A stretch of 64,000 nt of DNA from NCBI RefSeq assembly GCF_016921195.1, contig NZ_JAFGYF010000012.1, positions 47,416 to 111,415 on the forward strand, given 5' to 3'. The DNA comes from Cellulosimicrobium cellulans. Its GTDB lineage: Bacteria; Actinomycetota; Actinomycetes; Actinomycetales; Cellulomonadaceae. Below are positions 32,972-41,139 of the stretch, piece after piece. The notes under the pieces were generated by a model. The model was not told where the DNA came from, ran no database searches, and saw nothing but the letters and a program-made list of their open reading frames with translations. The position numbers and the translations under genes were made by a program. The first letter of the stretch is position 1; each line of letters starts with the position of its first letter.

Positions 32972-33769
32972 ATGAGCACGACGACGACCCCGATCCTGCG
33001 CGCCACCGGCCTCGCGGCCGGCTACGGAGGGCCCGACGTCGTGCACGGCATCGACCTCGACGTGACGCCTGGCGGACCACCGGTGGGGATCGTCGGCGAG
33101 TCGGGAGCCGGAAAGTCCACGGTCGTCCGTGCGCTCGTCGGGCTCGTGCGCCCCACGGCGGGCCACGTCACCTACGCCGGGCGGACCGTCACCAAGCTGT
33201 CGCGCCGGGACAAGAAGCAGTTCACCGCCGACGTCCGACGCGTCTCGCAGGACGGCCTCGCGGGCATCGGCATCGACCCGCGCTGGACCGTGGACCGCAC
33301 GCTGTCCGCGGCGCTGAAGGACGCGCGACGCGCCGGCCGCCCGAGCGGACGGTCCGCCGAGGACCTGCTCGGCGACGTCGCGCTCGAGCCCCGGTACGCA
33401 CCGCGCACGATCCACTCTCTCTCGGGCGGGGAGAAGCAGCGCGTCGCGCTCGCCGTCGCGCTCGCGACGCGCCCGCGCGCCCTGCTGCTCGACGAGCCGC
33501 TCACCGCCGTCGACCCGGCGATGCGCGGCGACGTCGTGCGGCGCCTCGCCGACGCGACCGCCGAGCTCGGCACCGCGGTGCTGCTCGTCTCGCACGACCT
33601 GGAGCTCGTCGAGCGGATGTGCCCGGTCGTGCACGTGCTCGCGGACGGGACGTTCGTCGCCTCCGGGGCGCTGCGCGACGTCTTCGCCGGTACCGTCCCG
33701 GGCGCCGAGCACCCGGCCGTGCGGGGGCTCGCGGAGGCCGCGCCGCTCGCCGTCCAGCGCTTCCGCTGA
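32972..33769 (+). CDS. Orphan ABC transporter ATP-binding protein (Dpp/Opp-like)
   Basis: ATPase of 265 residues with all nucleotide-binding motifs: Walker A GIVGESGAGKST, Q-loop VSQDGLAGIG, signature LSGGEKQR, Walker B ALLLDEPLTAVD and H-loop VSHDLE. Spacing and the RRVSQ-D segment resemble the F subunits of dipeptide/nickel importers. No permease or binding protein is nearby, so the membrane partner must be elsewhere. It is divergent from the phytochrome gene (257-base gap, no repeat or hairpin seen) and upstream of the second DGPF/ECF42 pair. Confidence 0.88.
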   Translation: MSTTTTPILRATGLAAGYGGPDVVHGIDLDVTPGGPPVGIVGESGAGKSTVVRALVGLVRPTAGHVTYAGRTVTKLSRRDKKQFTADVRRVSQDGLAGIGIDPRWTVDRTLSAALKDARRAGRPSGRSAEDLLGDVALEPRYAPRTIHSLSGGEKQRVALAVALATRPRALLLDEPLTAVDPAMRGDVVRRLADATAELGTAVLLVSHDLELVERMCPVVHVLADGTFVASGALRDVFAGTVPGAEHPAVRGLAEAAPLAVQRFR

Positions 33770-33796
33770 CGCTCCGGAGAACTCGTCGCCGACGCG

Positions 33797-33824
33797 TGTC
33801 GAAAACCGGGGGGCGCCGTCCGAC
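33797..33824 (+). promoter_or_regulatory. Predicted ECF42-type promoter of the second DGPF/sigma pair
   Basis: TGTCGA (33797-33802), 18 bases, CGAC (33821-33824). Neighbouring bases also match the first copy: GCGTGTCGA in front and a CGAC..(T/A)CAGG-like block behind. The DGPF ATG is 63 bases downstream. Confidence 0.68.
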
Positions 33825-33886
33825 GTCAGGGTGAACGCGCCTTCACGACACTAGGGTCGAGGAGGCACTCACCGAGGAGGAACGTC

Positions 33887-34324
33887 ATGCGAGTCATGGT
33901 CATGATCAAGGGCAGCGGGGCCGACGAGGACAAGATCGCCCCCACGCAGGAGATGCTCGCCCAGATGGGCGCGTACAACGAGGAGCTCGTCAAGGCGGGC
34001 ATCATGCTCGACGGCCAGGGTCTCCAGCCCACCGCCAAGGCCGCGCGCGTCGTGTTCAGCGGCGGCGAGACGTCGGTCGTCGACGGGCCGTTCACGGAGT
34101 CCAAGGAGATCGTCGCCGGGTACTGGATCTGGCAGGTCTCGTCGCTCGAGGAGGCCGTCGAGTGGGCCCGCAAGTGCCCGAGCGACCCGAGCATGGGGCT
34201 CGAGGAGGTCCTCGAGATCCGGCCGATCTTCGAGGTCGAGGACTTCGGCGCCGAGTACACGCCCGAGCAGCGCGAGAAGGACGCGCGGCTCGAGGAGCAG
34301 ATCCGCGCCCAGCACGGCTCCTGA
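33887..34324 (+). CDS. DGPF-domain (YCII-related) protein, second copy
   Basis: Paralogue of the protein at 10075, 145 residues: MRVMVMIKGSGADEDKIAPT, then VVDGPFTESKEIVAGYWIWQ with the DGPF motif itself. The C-terminus (EVEDFGAEYTPEQREKD) is typical of the family. RBS GAGGAGG is followed by the ATG at a normal distance. The sigma gene starts 29 bases after the stop, unlike the overlapping first pair. Function unknown; the constant pairing with ECF42 sigma factors suggests that it acts in the response or in the sigma factor's control. Confidence 0.92.
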   Translation: MRVMVMIKGSGADEDKIAPTQEMLAQMGAYNEELVKAGIMLDGQGLQPTAKAARVVFSGGETSVVDGPFTESKEIVAGYWIWQVSSLEEAVEWARKCPSDPSMGLEEVLEIRPIFEVEDFGAEYTPEQREKDARLEEQIRAQHGS

Positions 34325-34353
34325 GGGTCACCGGGGCGAGCGAGGACACGGCG

Positions 34354-35703
34354 ATGACCGAGGTCTCCCGCACCGTCGAGGCCGTGTGGCGCATCGAGTC
34401 GCCACGGCTGGTCGCGGGCCTGGCGCGGACCCTGCGGGACGTCGGCCTCGCCGAGGAGGTGGCCCAGGAGGCGTTCGTCGCCGCGCTCGAGCAGTGGCCC
34501 GAGCAGGGCGTCCCGGACAACCCCGGCGCGTGGCTGACCACCGTCGCCCGCCGCCGCGCCGTCGACCTGGTCCGCCGCGAGCGCACGCGCGACGAGAAGT
34601 ACGCGCGGCTCGCGGCGGACCTCGCCGCTCCGGGCCCGGGGACCGGCGCGGGGACGACGGCCGTCGCGCACCCCCGCGACGGCGGTGCGGTCCTCGTGGG
34701 GTCGGTCCCCGCACCCGACGCGATCGTCGAGGACCCCGTGGGCGACGACCTGCTCGCGCTCGTCCTCGTCGCTTGCCACCCGGTGCTGCCGCGCGAGGCC
34801 CGCGTCGCGCTCACGCTGCGCCTCGTCGGGGCCCTGACGACCGACGAGATCGCCCGAGCGTTCCTCGTCCCGTCCGCGACCGTCGGGCAGCGCATCTCGC
34901 GCGCCAAGCGGACGCTCGCCGAGGCGAACGTCCCGTTCGACGTCCCGCAGGCCGACGAGCTCGCGGCGCGCGTGCCCGCGGTGCTCGAGGTCGTGTACCT
35001 CGTGTTCTCCGAGGGCTACGCGGCGACGTCGGGCGACAGGTGGGTACGGCGCGAGCTCGCCGAGGACGCCATGCGCCTCGGCCGCGTGCTCGCCGGGCTG
35101 CTGCCGGGAGAGCCGGAGGTGCACGGGCTCGTCGCGCTCATGGAGCTCCAGGCGTCGCGGTTCGCGGCCCGCACCGGGCCCGACGGCGGACCCGTGCTCC
35201 TCGAGGACCAGGACCGGTCCCGCTGGGACCGGCTCCTCGTGCGGCACGGCCTCGCCGCGCTCGACCGCGCGCTCGCGCTCGGCACGCGCGCCGGGAAGGC
35301 GCTCGGCCCCTACTCGCTCCAGGCCGCGATCGCCGCGTGCCACGCCCGCGCCGCGACGTGGGCCGACACCGACTGGGGGGCGATCGTCGCGCTCTACGAC
35401 GCGCTCGCGTCCGTCGCGCCCTCCCCCGTGGTCGAGCTCAACCGCGCCGTCGCGGTGGGCTACGCCGACGGGCCGGAGGCCGCGCTCGACGTGCTCGACG
35501 CCGTCGCGGACGACCCACGCCTCGCCCGCCACCACCTCTACGGCGCGGTGCGCGGCGACCTGCTCACCCGACTGGGCCGGCACGCCGAGGCCGCCGACGT
35601 GCTCGAACGCGCCGCGAGCCTCGCCCCGACCCGCCACGAGCGCCAGCTCCTCCTCGAACGCGCCGCCGCCGCGTCGTCGTCCGCCGACCCCCGCCCCGCC
35701 TGA
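34354..35703 (+). CDS. RNA polymerase sigma factor, ECF42 type, second copy
   Basis: Sigma factor of 449 residues, clearly paralogous to the one at 10491 (both share VEAVWRIES near the N-terminus and SPVVELNRAVAV in the extension). Region 2: GLAEEVAQEAFVAALEQWPE; region 4: VALTLRLVGALTTDEIARAF and PSATVGQRISRAKR; the TPR-like extension covers roughly residues 200-449. The ATG at 34354 is preferred, with GCGAGG upstream. Probably drives its own DGPF/sigma operon from the TGTCGA promoter. A tandem repeat array starts 21 bases after the stop. Confidence 0.92.
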   Translation: MTEVSRTVEAVWRIESPRLVAGLARTLRDVGLAEEVAQEAFVAALEQWPEQGVPDNPGAWLTTVARRRAVDLVRRERTRDEKYARLAADLAAPGPGTGAGTTAVAHPRDGGAVLVGSVPAPDAIVEDPVGDDLLALVLVACHPVLPREARVALTLRLVGALTTDEIARAFLVPSATVGQRISRAKRTLAEANVPFDVPQADELAARVPAVLEVVYLVFSEGYAATSGDRWVRRELAEDAMRLGRVLAGLLPGEPEVHGLVALMELQASRFAARTGPDGGPVLLEDQDRSRWDRLLVRHGLAALDRALALGTRAGKALGPYSLQAAIAACHARAATWADTDWGAIVALYDALASVAPSPVVELNRAVAVGYADGPEAALDVLDAVADDPRLARHHLYGAVRGDLLTRLGRHAEAADVLERAASLAPTRHERQLLLERAAAASSSADPRPA

Positions 35704-35724
35704 CCGCCCCGCGAGAACCGCCGT

Positions 35725-35882
35725 CGCGTGAGATAGGCGCGAGATAGAACCCTGGTCCCGCGAGATAGAACCGTGGTCCCGCGAGATAGAACCGTAATCC
35801 GCGAGGTAGAACCGTGGTCCGCGAGGTAGAACCGTGGTCCGCGAGGTCGAACCGTGGTCCGCGAGGTAGAACCGGGTTATGT
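35725..35882 (+). repeat. Array B1 of the 20-21-base repeat, forward units
   Basis: A partial unit followed by seven tandem units; GAGATAG or GAGGTAG recurs at 35741, 35762, 35783, 35803, 35823, 35843 and 35863, i.e. spacing 21, 21 and then 20. Consensus GCGAGGTAGAACCGTGGTCC. Units 4 and 5 are identical, suggesting recent tandem duplication. Confidence 0.9.
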
Positions 35883-35930
35883 CCGACAGCGATCGTGCCC
35901 TCGCCGGGGCGGCGTCACAGGACGAGCAAG

Positions 35931-35990
35931 GAACGAGCGGCGGGGAGGTAGACGCGGCACCGCCACCCACCCCGACCAACCACGCGCCGT
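35931..35990. repeat. Core element between arrays B1 and B2
   Basis: A segment including AGGAACGAGCGGCGG and GACGCGGCACCGCCACCC (the arm spans 35951-35977). It matches, in inverted orientation, the core at 63378-63440 inside array D. In this locus only one arm of the inverted repeat is present. The rest of 35883-36000 shows nothing else recognisable. Confidence 0.7.
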
Positions 35991-36000
35991 CGGGCACAGG

Positions 36001-36104
36001 AACCACGGTTCTACCTCGGCCGACCACGGTTCTAACTCGGCCGACCAGGGTTCTACCTCGCGCGACTGGTGTTCTACCTCGGCCGACCGGGGTCTTACCG
36101 CGCG
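36001..36104 (-). repeat. Array B2 of the 21-base repeat, inverted units
   Basis: Five units with TTCTACCTC-like cores at 36009, 36030, 36051, 36072 and 36093, exactly 21 apart. The last unit contains the stop codon (TAA on the minus strand, 36095-36097) and the final codons of the aldo/keto reductase gene. Confidence 0.9.
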
Positions 36105-37144
36105 AGGACGGACTCGATCGCCGCGGTCTCGTCGGCGGTGAGCGGGGGTGCCGCCAGTGCCGCGACGTTGTTCTCGAGCTGGCGGACGCTGCTCGCGCCG
36201 ATGAGGGCCGACGTGACGCGGTCGTCGCGCAGGACCCAGGAGAGAGCGAGCTGGGCGAGGGTCTGGTCGCGGCCGGCGGCGATCTCGTTCAGCGCCCGGG
36301 CCCGCTCGAGGTACGTCTGGTCGAGGTTCTGCTCGGACAGGAACGGCGAGTCGGGGCGTGCGGCGCGCGACCCCTCGGGCGCGGAGCCGGAGAGGTAGCG
36401 GTCGGTGAGCAGGCCCTGCTGGAGCGGCGAGAACACGATCGTCCCGACACCGAGGTCGCCCACCACGTCGAGCAGCGACTCGCTCTGGACCCCGTCGTAC
36501 CGGTCCTCGTGCGCGGGGTCCTCGACGTGACGGTTGAGCATCGAGTAGCTCGGCTGGTGGAGGAGCAGCGGGGTGCCGAGGTCGGCGAGGATCGCGGCGG
36601 CCTCACGCGTGCGGGACGGTGAGTAGTTGGAGACGCCGACGTAGAGCGCCTTGCCCTGCTGGACGGCGTCGTGCAGCGCACGCATGGACTCCTCGAGCGG
36701 CGTGCTCGGGTCGGGGCGGTGGTGGTAGAAGACGTCCACGTAGTCGAGGCCCATGCGCTGGAGCGACTGGTCGAGCGACGACAGGAGGTATTTGCGCGAG
36801 CCGCCGTCGCCGTAGGGGCCGGGCCACATGTCGTACCCGGCCTTGGAGGAGATGACGAGCTCGTCGCGGTACGCACCGAGGTCCTGAGCGAGGTGGCGGC
36901 CGAAGTTCTCCTCCGCGGAGCCGTAGGGCGGACCGTAGTTGTTCGCGAGGTCGAAGTGCGTGATCCCGAGGTCGAACGCGCGGCGCAGCACGGCGCGCTG
37001 CGTGTCGAACGGGTTGACGTCGCCGAAGTTGTGCCACAGACCGAGCGAGATCGCGGGCAGGTCGAGGCCGCTGCGCCCCGTCCTGCGGTAGGTCATGGTG
37101 TCGTATCGGTCGTCGGCGGCGACGTAGCGCGGGGCGAGAGGCAT
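36095..37144 (-). CDS. Aldo/keto reductase (YghZ/Kv-beta-like)
   Basis: NADPH-dependent reductase of 349 residues with the (beta/alpha)8 AKR fold. The catalytic tetrad region is visible: Asp in HFDLANNYGPPYGSAEENFG (with Tyr), Lys in LVISSKAGYDMWPG, His in VDVFYHHRPDPSTPLEE. The YGPPYGSAE and WPGPYGDGGSRKYL blocks mark the YghZ subgroup, which reduces methylglyoxal and L-glyceraldehyde 3-phosphate. Start at 37144 (MPLAPRYVAADDRYDTMTYRR); an open frame extends upstream into fabH but lacks a signal. It lies 85 bases downstream of fabH and its 3' end is inside repeat array B2. Confidence 0.92.
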   Translation of the reverse strand: MPLAPRYVAADDRYDTMTYRRTGRSGLDLPAISLGLWHNFGDVNPFDTQRAVLRRAFDLGITHFDLANNYGPPYGSAEENFGRHLAQDLGAYRDELVISSKAGYDMWPGPYGDGGSRKYLLSSLDQSLQRMGLDYVDVFYHHRPDPSTPLEESMRALHDAVQQGKALYVGVSNYSPSRTREAAAILADLGTPLLLHQPSYSMLNRHVEDPAHEDRYDGVQSESLLDVVGDLGVGTIVFSPLQQGLLTDRYLSGSAPEGSRAARPDSPFLSEQNLDQTYLERARALNEIAAGRDQTLAQLALSWVLRDDRVTSALIGASSVRQLENNVAALAAPPLTADETAAIESVLAR

Positions 37145-37229
37145 GCGCCCATTCTGCCTCCCCGCCACGCAGGACCGGGCCGAGTACCCGTCGGCCCGGT
37201 GCAGGAGCCGGGCCGACGGCGACCGCTCG

Positions 37230-38267
37230 TCAGCGGGTCGGGGTCTCCACCACCTGGCCCGCCCAGGCGAACCCGCCGCCGAAGCCGAACAGCAGCGCCG
37301 GGACGCCTGCGGGGATCTTGCCGGCGTGCCACCACTTGGAGAGACCGAGCGGGATGGAGGCCGCAGACGTGTTGCCGGACTCGACGATGTCGGTGACGAC
37401 GACCTTGGACTCCAGCCCGAGCGACTTGGCGAGGGGCTCGATGATGCGCAGGTTCGCCTGGTGCGCGACGAGCACCTCGATGTCGTCGAGCGAGACGCCG
37501 GAGCGCTCCACGACGGTGCGCGCGCGCTCGGCCGCACGCGTGATGGCCCACTTGAAGACGGCGCGGCCGTCCTGGGCGAACTTCTCCTGCGGCGCCTCGA
37601 TGAGCACAGCCGGCGTGAGGTCGGGCTCGGAGCCCCACGTCACGGGCCCGACGCCCGGCTCATCCGTCGCGCGCAGCACCGCGGCGCCCGCGCCGTCGGC
37701 CGTGAGGATGCACGTGCTGCGGTCGGTCCAGTCGGTGAACGCGGTGAGCTTCTCCGCGCCGATCACGACGGCGGTGCGGGCGGAGCCGGCGCGGATCGCC
37801 TGGTCGGCGAGGCCGACGGAGTGGGCGAACCCGGAGCACGCGACGTTGACGTCGAGCACCGCGGGCCCGACGACGCCGCGCAGGTCGAGCTCGGACGCCT
37901 CCTCGGGCGTCGACTGCCCGGGCATGACGCCGGTGCGCAGGTGGTAGGCGACGCGACCCGCCGTGTTGGGCGAGCGGTCCGTCGCGGTCGCGGTCGCGAC
38001 GATCACGAGGTCGACCTCGGCCGGGTCGACGCCCGCGTCGTCGAGCGCGTGGCGCGCGGCCGTGGTGGCCATGTCGGCGACCGTCGCGTCGTCGTCGGCG
38101 ACGTGCCGCGTGACGATCCCCGTCCGCGAACGGATCCACTCGTCGTTGGTCTCGACGAGCTGCGCGATGTCGTCGTTCGTCAGCGTCTTCTCGGGCTGGA
38201 AGTGACCGAGGCCGGCGATGCGCGACCCGGCCGCGCCGGTGGCGGGAGTGAGCATGAGGTCGATCAT
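37230..38267 (-). CDS. fabH: Beta-ketoacyl-ACP synthase III (FabH-like)
   Basis: Condensing enzyme that joins an acyl-CoA starter to malonyl-ACP. The catalytic triad is complete: Cys144 in LDVNVACSGFAHS, His in LVAHQANLRIIEPL, Asn in ESGNTSAASIPLGL; the C-terminal GFGGGFAWAGQVV is typical. Length about 345 residues. Start codon is uncertain: GTG at 38282, ATG at 38267 or ATG at 38255; the middle one is used. No other fatty-acid genes are present, so this may be an accessory copy rather than the one of the main fab cluster. Confidence 0.9.
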   Translation of the reverse strand: MIDLMLTPATGAAGSRIAGLGHFQPEKTLTNDDIAQLVETNDEWIRSRTGIVTRHVADDDATVADMATTAARHALDDAGVDPAEVDLVIVATATATDRSPNTAGRVAYHLRTGVMPGQSTPEEASELDLRGVVGPAVLDVNVACSGFAHSVGLADQAIRAGSARTAVVIGAEKLTAFTDWTDRSTCILTADGAGAAVLRATDEPGVGPVTWGSEPDLTPAVLIEAPQEKFAQDGRAVFKWAITRAAERARTVVERSGVSLDDIEVLVAHQANLRIIEPLAKSLGLESKVVVTDIVESGNTSAASIPLGLSKWWHAGKIPAGVPALLFGFGGGFAWAGQVVETPTR

Positions 38268-38401
38268 GTCACGCGCCGCCACGCCCGAACGACCTCGTCA
38301 CGGGAGCCGGTCCGCGCCCGCCGCACACCGGTCCGGTGACAATTCGACGACCATCCCCTACCCTGCACTTGAAGTTTTCTTGACCGGAGAGGAGGGTGGT
38401 C

Positions 38402-39451
38402 ATGACGACATCCCGCGACCACGACGGCCCGACGGCGGCGGTACCGGCGGACGTCCCGGACTGGGGCTCGGCGACGGGGCCCGCAGCGGAGCCGACGGGC
38501 CTGCCCGGCAACCCCGGGTTCCTCAGCCCCGGCGTCCCCGCGCTCGCCGTCCGCGACCGCCACGGCCGGGCCGTCGTCGAGACGCCGCTCTCGCCGCGCG
38601 CGCAGACGCGCTACCTGGCCCGGCTCGTCCTGGGTTCGGGCGCGCTCGTGGCCGTCGTCGCCGGGACCACCCTGACCCTGCTCGCGGGCCACCTGCTCGG
38701 CCCGGGCGCGCTGCCGGGCGGTCGCACCGCGCCGTGGTGGCTCGTGGTCGCGCTCGTCGCCGTCGCGCTCCCCGCGTGCGTCCTCCTGCTCGGCGTCCAC
38801 ACCGTCGCCCTCGGCGCGAGCGGGTCCGCCCGCGTCGCGTCGCGCCTGACGTGGGCCACCGCGCTCCTCGCCGTCGCCCTCGGGGTGGGTACCGTCGTCG
38901 GGCTGGACCTCGCCGACGTCGCGCACCCCCTCGCACGGGACCTCGAGCTCGAGCCGCTCCTCGCGCTCGCCTGCGTGTCCGTCGGGGCACTGGCGTGGGG
39001 CGTGGTCGCCGTCCTCTCGACGACCGAGGCACAGATCGAGGCCCGAGCCGTCCAGGAGCGTCTGCGCGTGCTGCGGCGTGACGGCGTCCGCACCCCGGGC
39101 TCGCTGGTGGACCGGCGGTACCAGGGTTCGTGGACCGACGACGGGCGGCCCCGGTTCGACGCGACCGTCACCTACGGCCCGCCGGGAGCGGAGCGCAGCG
39201 TCGAGGTCCTGCTCGTCGCGCCGCAGGACCGCGTGCCCCTGCCCGGTGCGCCGGTCGTCGTCGTGCACGAGGTGCGCGACGACGCGGACGTCGCGGCACC
39301 GGGCCCCGCGCCCCGGGGCCGTGGCGGCCGGCGCGACCCGAACCGGTGGATCCTCGACCTCGTGCTCGTCGAGCTCGACCAGTCGCGCCCCGTGCACTAC
39401 GACCCCGACGTCGCGGCGTTCGCGAAGGAGGCGTCCTCGAGCGGCTCCTGA
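38402..39451 (+). CDS. Membrane protein of unknown function
   Basis: Unrecognised protein of 349 residues. After a 75-residue Pro/Ala-rich cytosolic start there are four hydrophobic segments (about 80-105, 118-140, 148-172 and 190-210: VLGSGALVAVVAGTTLTLLA, LVVALVAVALPACVLLLG, ATALLAVALGVGTVVGL, LLALACVSVGALAWGVVAVL). A soluble C-terminal part begins VDRRYQGSWTDDGRPRFDA and contains a possible small beta domain (RFDATVTYGPPGAERSVEVL). The ATG at 38402 has AGGAGG seven bases upstream. Divergent from fabH, 134 bases away. Repeat array C starts five bases after its stop. Confidence 0.75.
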   Translation: MTTSRDHDGPTAAVPADVPDWGSATGPAAEPTGLPGNPGFLSPGVPALAVRDRHGRAVVETPLSPRAQTRYLARLVLGSGALVAVVAGTTLTLLAGHLLGPGALPGGRTAPWWLVVALVAVALPACVLLLGVHTVALGASGSARVASRLTWATALLAVALGVGTVVGLDLADVAHPLARDLELEPLLALACVSVGALAWGVVAVLSTTEAQIEARAVQERLRVLRRDGVRTPGSLVDRRYQGSWTDDGRPRFDATVTYGPPGAERSVEVLLVAPQDRVPLPGAPVVVVHEVRDDADVAAPGPAPRGRGGRRDPNRWILDLVLVELDQSRPVHYDPDVAAFAKEASSSGS

Positions 39452-39455
39452 GCCA

Positions 39456-39585
39456 CGACCAGTGCTCCACCTCGCGATACCACGGCTCTACCTCGCGGTA
39501 CCACGGTTCTACGTCGGCCGGCCACGGTTCTCCCTCGACCGACCAGGGCTCTACCTCGGCGACCAGGGTTCTCCCTCGGGGCCGA
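39456..39585 (-). repeat. Array C of the 21-base repeat, inverted units
   Basis: Six units with cores (T/C)TCTACCTC or variants at 39465, 39486, 39507, 39528, 39549 and 39569. It fills the gap between two convergent genes, from five bases after one stop to four bases before the other. Confidence 0.9.
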
Positions 39586-39588
39586 GGG

Positions 39589-41139
39589 TCAGGTGACCGT
39601 GCCGAGCTGCCACGGGACGAACTCCTCGCCGCCGAGGTCGAGCTCCTCGCTCGCCGTCTGCTCCCCCGAGGCGACGGCGAGGATGCGCGCGAAGATCTCG
39701 TCGCCCACCTGCTCGAGCGTCGCGACGCCGTCGACGATCCGCCCGCAGTCGATGTCCACGTCGTCACCCATGCGCGCGTAGAGCTCGCTGTTGGTCCCGA
39801 GCTTGATGCTCGGTGTCGGCTTGCAGCCGAACACGGACCCGCGGCCCGTCGTGAAGCACACCACGGTCGCCCCGCCCGCGACGAGCCCCGTCACGGAGAC
39901 GGGGTCGTAGCCGGGGGTGTCCATGAAGACGAAGCCCGGGGTGTCGAGCGGCTCGGCATACTCGTGCACCGCGGCCAGGTCTGCCTGCCCGCCCTTGGCG
40001 ACGGCGCCGAGCGACTTCTCGAGGATCGTCGTCAGCCCGCCGGCCTTGTTGCCGGGCGACGGGTTGTTGTCGAGCGTGCCGCCGCCCGCGGCGGCGTAGC
40101 CCTGCCACCACTCGAGCCGGTCGAGCAGGCGCTGCCCGACCTCCGGCGTGACCGCCCGGCGCGTCAGCAGGTGCTCGGCACCGAACACCTCGGGCGTCTC
40201 CGCGAGCGCCGACGTGCCGCCGTAGGCGACGAGGCGGTCGGACGCGATCCCGAGCGCGGGGTTCGCGGTGATGCCGGAGTAGCCGTCGGAGCCGCCGCAG
40301 TTGAGCCCGAGGACGAGGTCGGCGACGTCGCAGTCGGTGCGCTCCCAGCGCGCGTCGATCTCCGCCACCATCTCGCGCACCGCCTCGACGCCCGCGCGGA
40401 CCGTCGCGCGCACGCCGCCCGTCTCCTGGATGGTCAGCGTGCGCACGACCGTGTCGGGCGAGAGGTCGGCCCCGGCGAGCACGGTGTCGACGGCGATCAT
40501 CTCGCAGCCGAGGCCGAGCACGAGGACTCCCGTGACGTTCGGATGGGCGGCGTACCCGCGCAGCGTGCGCAGGAGAACCTGGGCGCCCTCGCTCGTCGGC
40601 ACGAGCCCGCACCCCGACTGGTGCGTGAGGGCGACGACGCCGTGGACGTCGTCGTAGGCGTCGAGCGCGAGGCCCCGGAACTGGTCGGCGATCATGCGGG
40701 CCGTGCTCGCGGAGCAGTTGACCGAGGTCAGGATCGCGACGTAGCTGCGCGTACCGACCCGGCCGTTCGCGCGGCGGTAGCCCCGGAACGTCGGGCGCGG
40801 CCCGGGCGGCGCCGCCAGCGGGGTGTGCACGGTCGCGAGCTCGTGCTCACGCTCCCCCGGTACGTACCCGAGGTTCTGCGTGTGCACGTGCTCGCCCGCG
40901 CGGACGTCCCGCGTCGCGACGCCGATCACCTGCCCGTACTTGCGCACGGGACCGCCTGTGGCGACGTCCCGCAGGGCGACCTTGTGCCCGCGCGGGACGG
41001 CGTCGAGCACGGCGACCGGCCCCCCTTCGGGGCGATCGACGACGTCCCCGGCCGAGAGGTCGCGCGTCGCGACGGCGACGTCGTCCTCGGGGCGCAGGAG
41101 GAGCAGGGGCGTGTCCGCCGCGCGCGCGGCGGCGGTCAC
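39589..41139 (-). CDS. uxaA: Altronate dehydratase (UxaA family)
   Basis: Iron-dependent hydro-lyase that converts D-altronate to 2-keto-3-deoxygluconate in galacturonate breakdown. The 516-residue protein has the N-terminal SAF domain (about 10-95: LRPEDDVAVATRDLSAGDVV) fused to the large catalytic domain. Conserved cysteine blocks are seen: HQSGCGLVPTSEG, LGLGCEMIAVD, LGLNCGGSDGYSGITANP and SVFGCKPTPSIKLGTN, expected metal or substrate ligands. GTG at 41139 overlaps the stop of the upstream oxidoreductase (GTGA). Last gene of a minus-strand operon with an ABC importer. Other UxaA-like enzymes act on galactarate, so the substrate is probable rather than certain. Confidence 0.9.
   Translation of the reverse strand: MTAAARAADTPLLLLRPEDDVAVATRDLSAGDVVDRPEGGPVAVLDAVPRGHKVALRDVATGGPVRKYGQVIGVATRDVRAGEHVHTQNLGYVPGEREHELATVHTPLAAPPGPRPTFRGYRRANGRVGTRSYVAILTSVNCSASTARMIADQFRGLALDAYDDVHGVVALTHQSGCGLVPTSEGAQVLLRTLRGYAAHPNVTGVLVLGLGCEMIAVDTVLAGADLSPDTVVRTLTIQETGGVRATVRAGVEAVREMVAEIDARWERTDCDVADLVLGLNCGGSDGYSGITANPALGIASDRLVAYGGTSALAETPEVFGAEHLLTRRAVTPEVGQRLLDRLEWWQGYAAAGGGTLDNNPSPGNKAGGLTTILEKSLGAVAKGGQADLAAVHEYAEPLDTPGFVFMDTPGYDPVSVTGLVAGGATVVCFTTGRGSVFGCKPTPSIKLGTNSELYARMGDDVDIDCGRIVDGVATLEQVGDEIFARILAVASGEQTASEELDLGGEEFVPWQLGTVT

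Noticed and set aside
35725..36104. CRISPR array
   Set aside because: The units are directly tandem with no variable spacers, the period is only 20-21 bases, and no cas genes are present.
35879..36622. Plus-strand open frame across array B2 and into the aldo/keto reductase gene
   Set aside because: It runs antisense through a well-conserved reductase and through repeats; no domain is recognisable.
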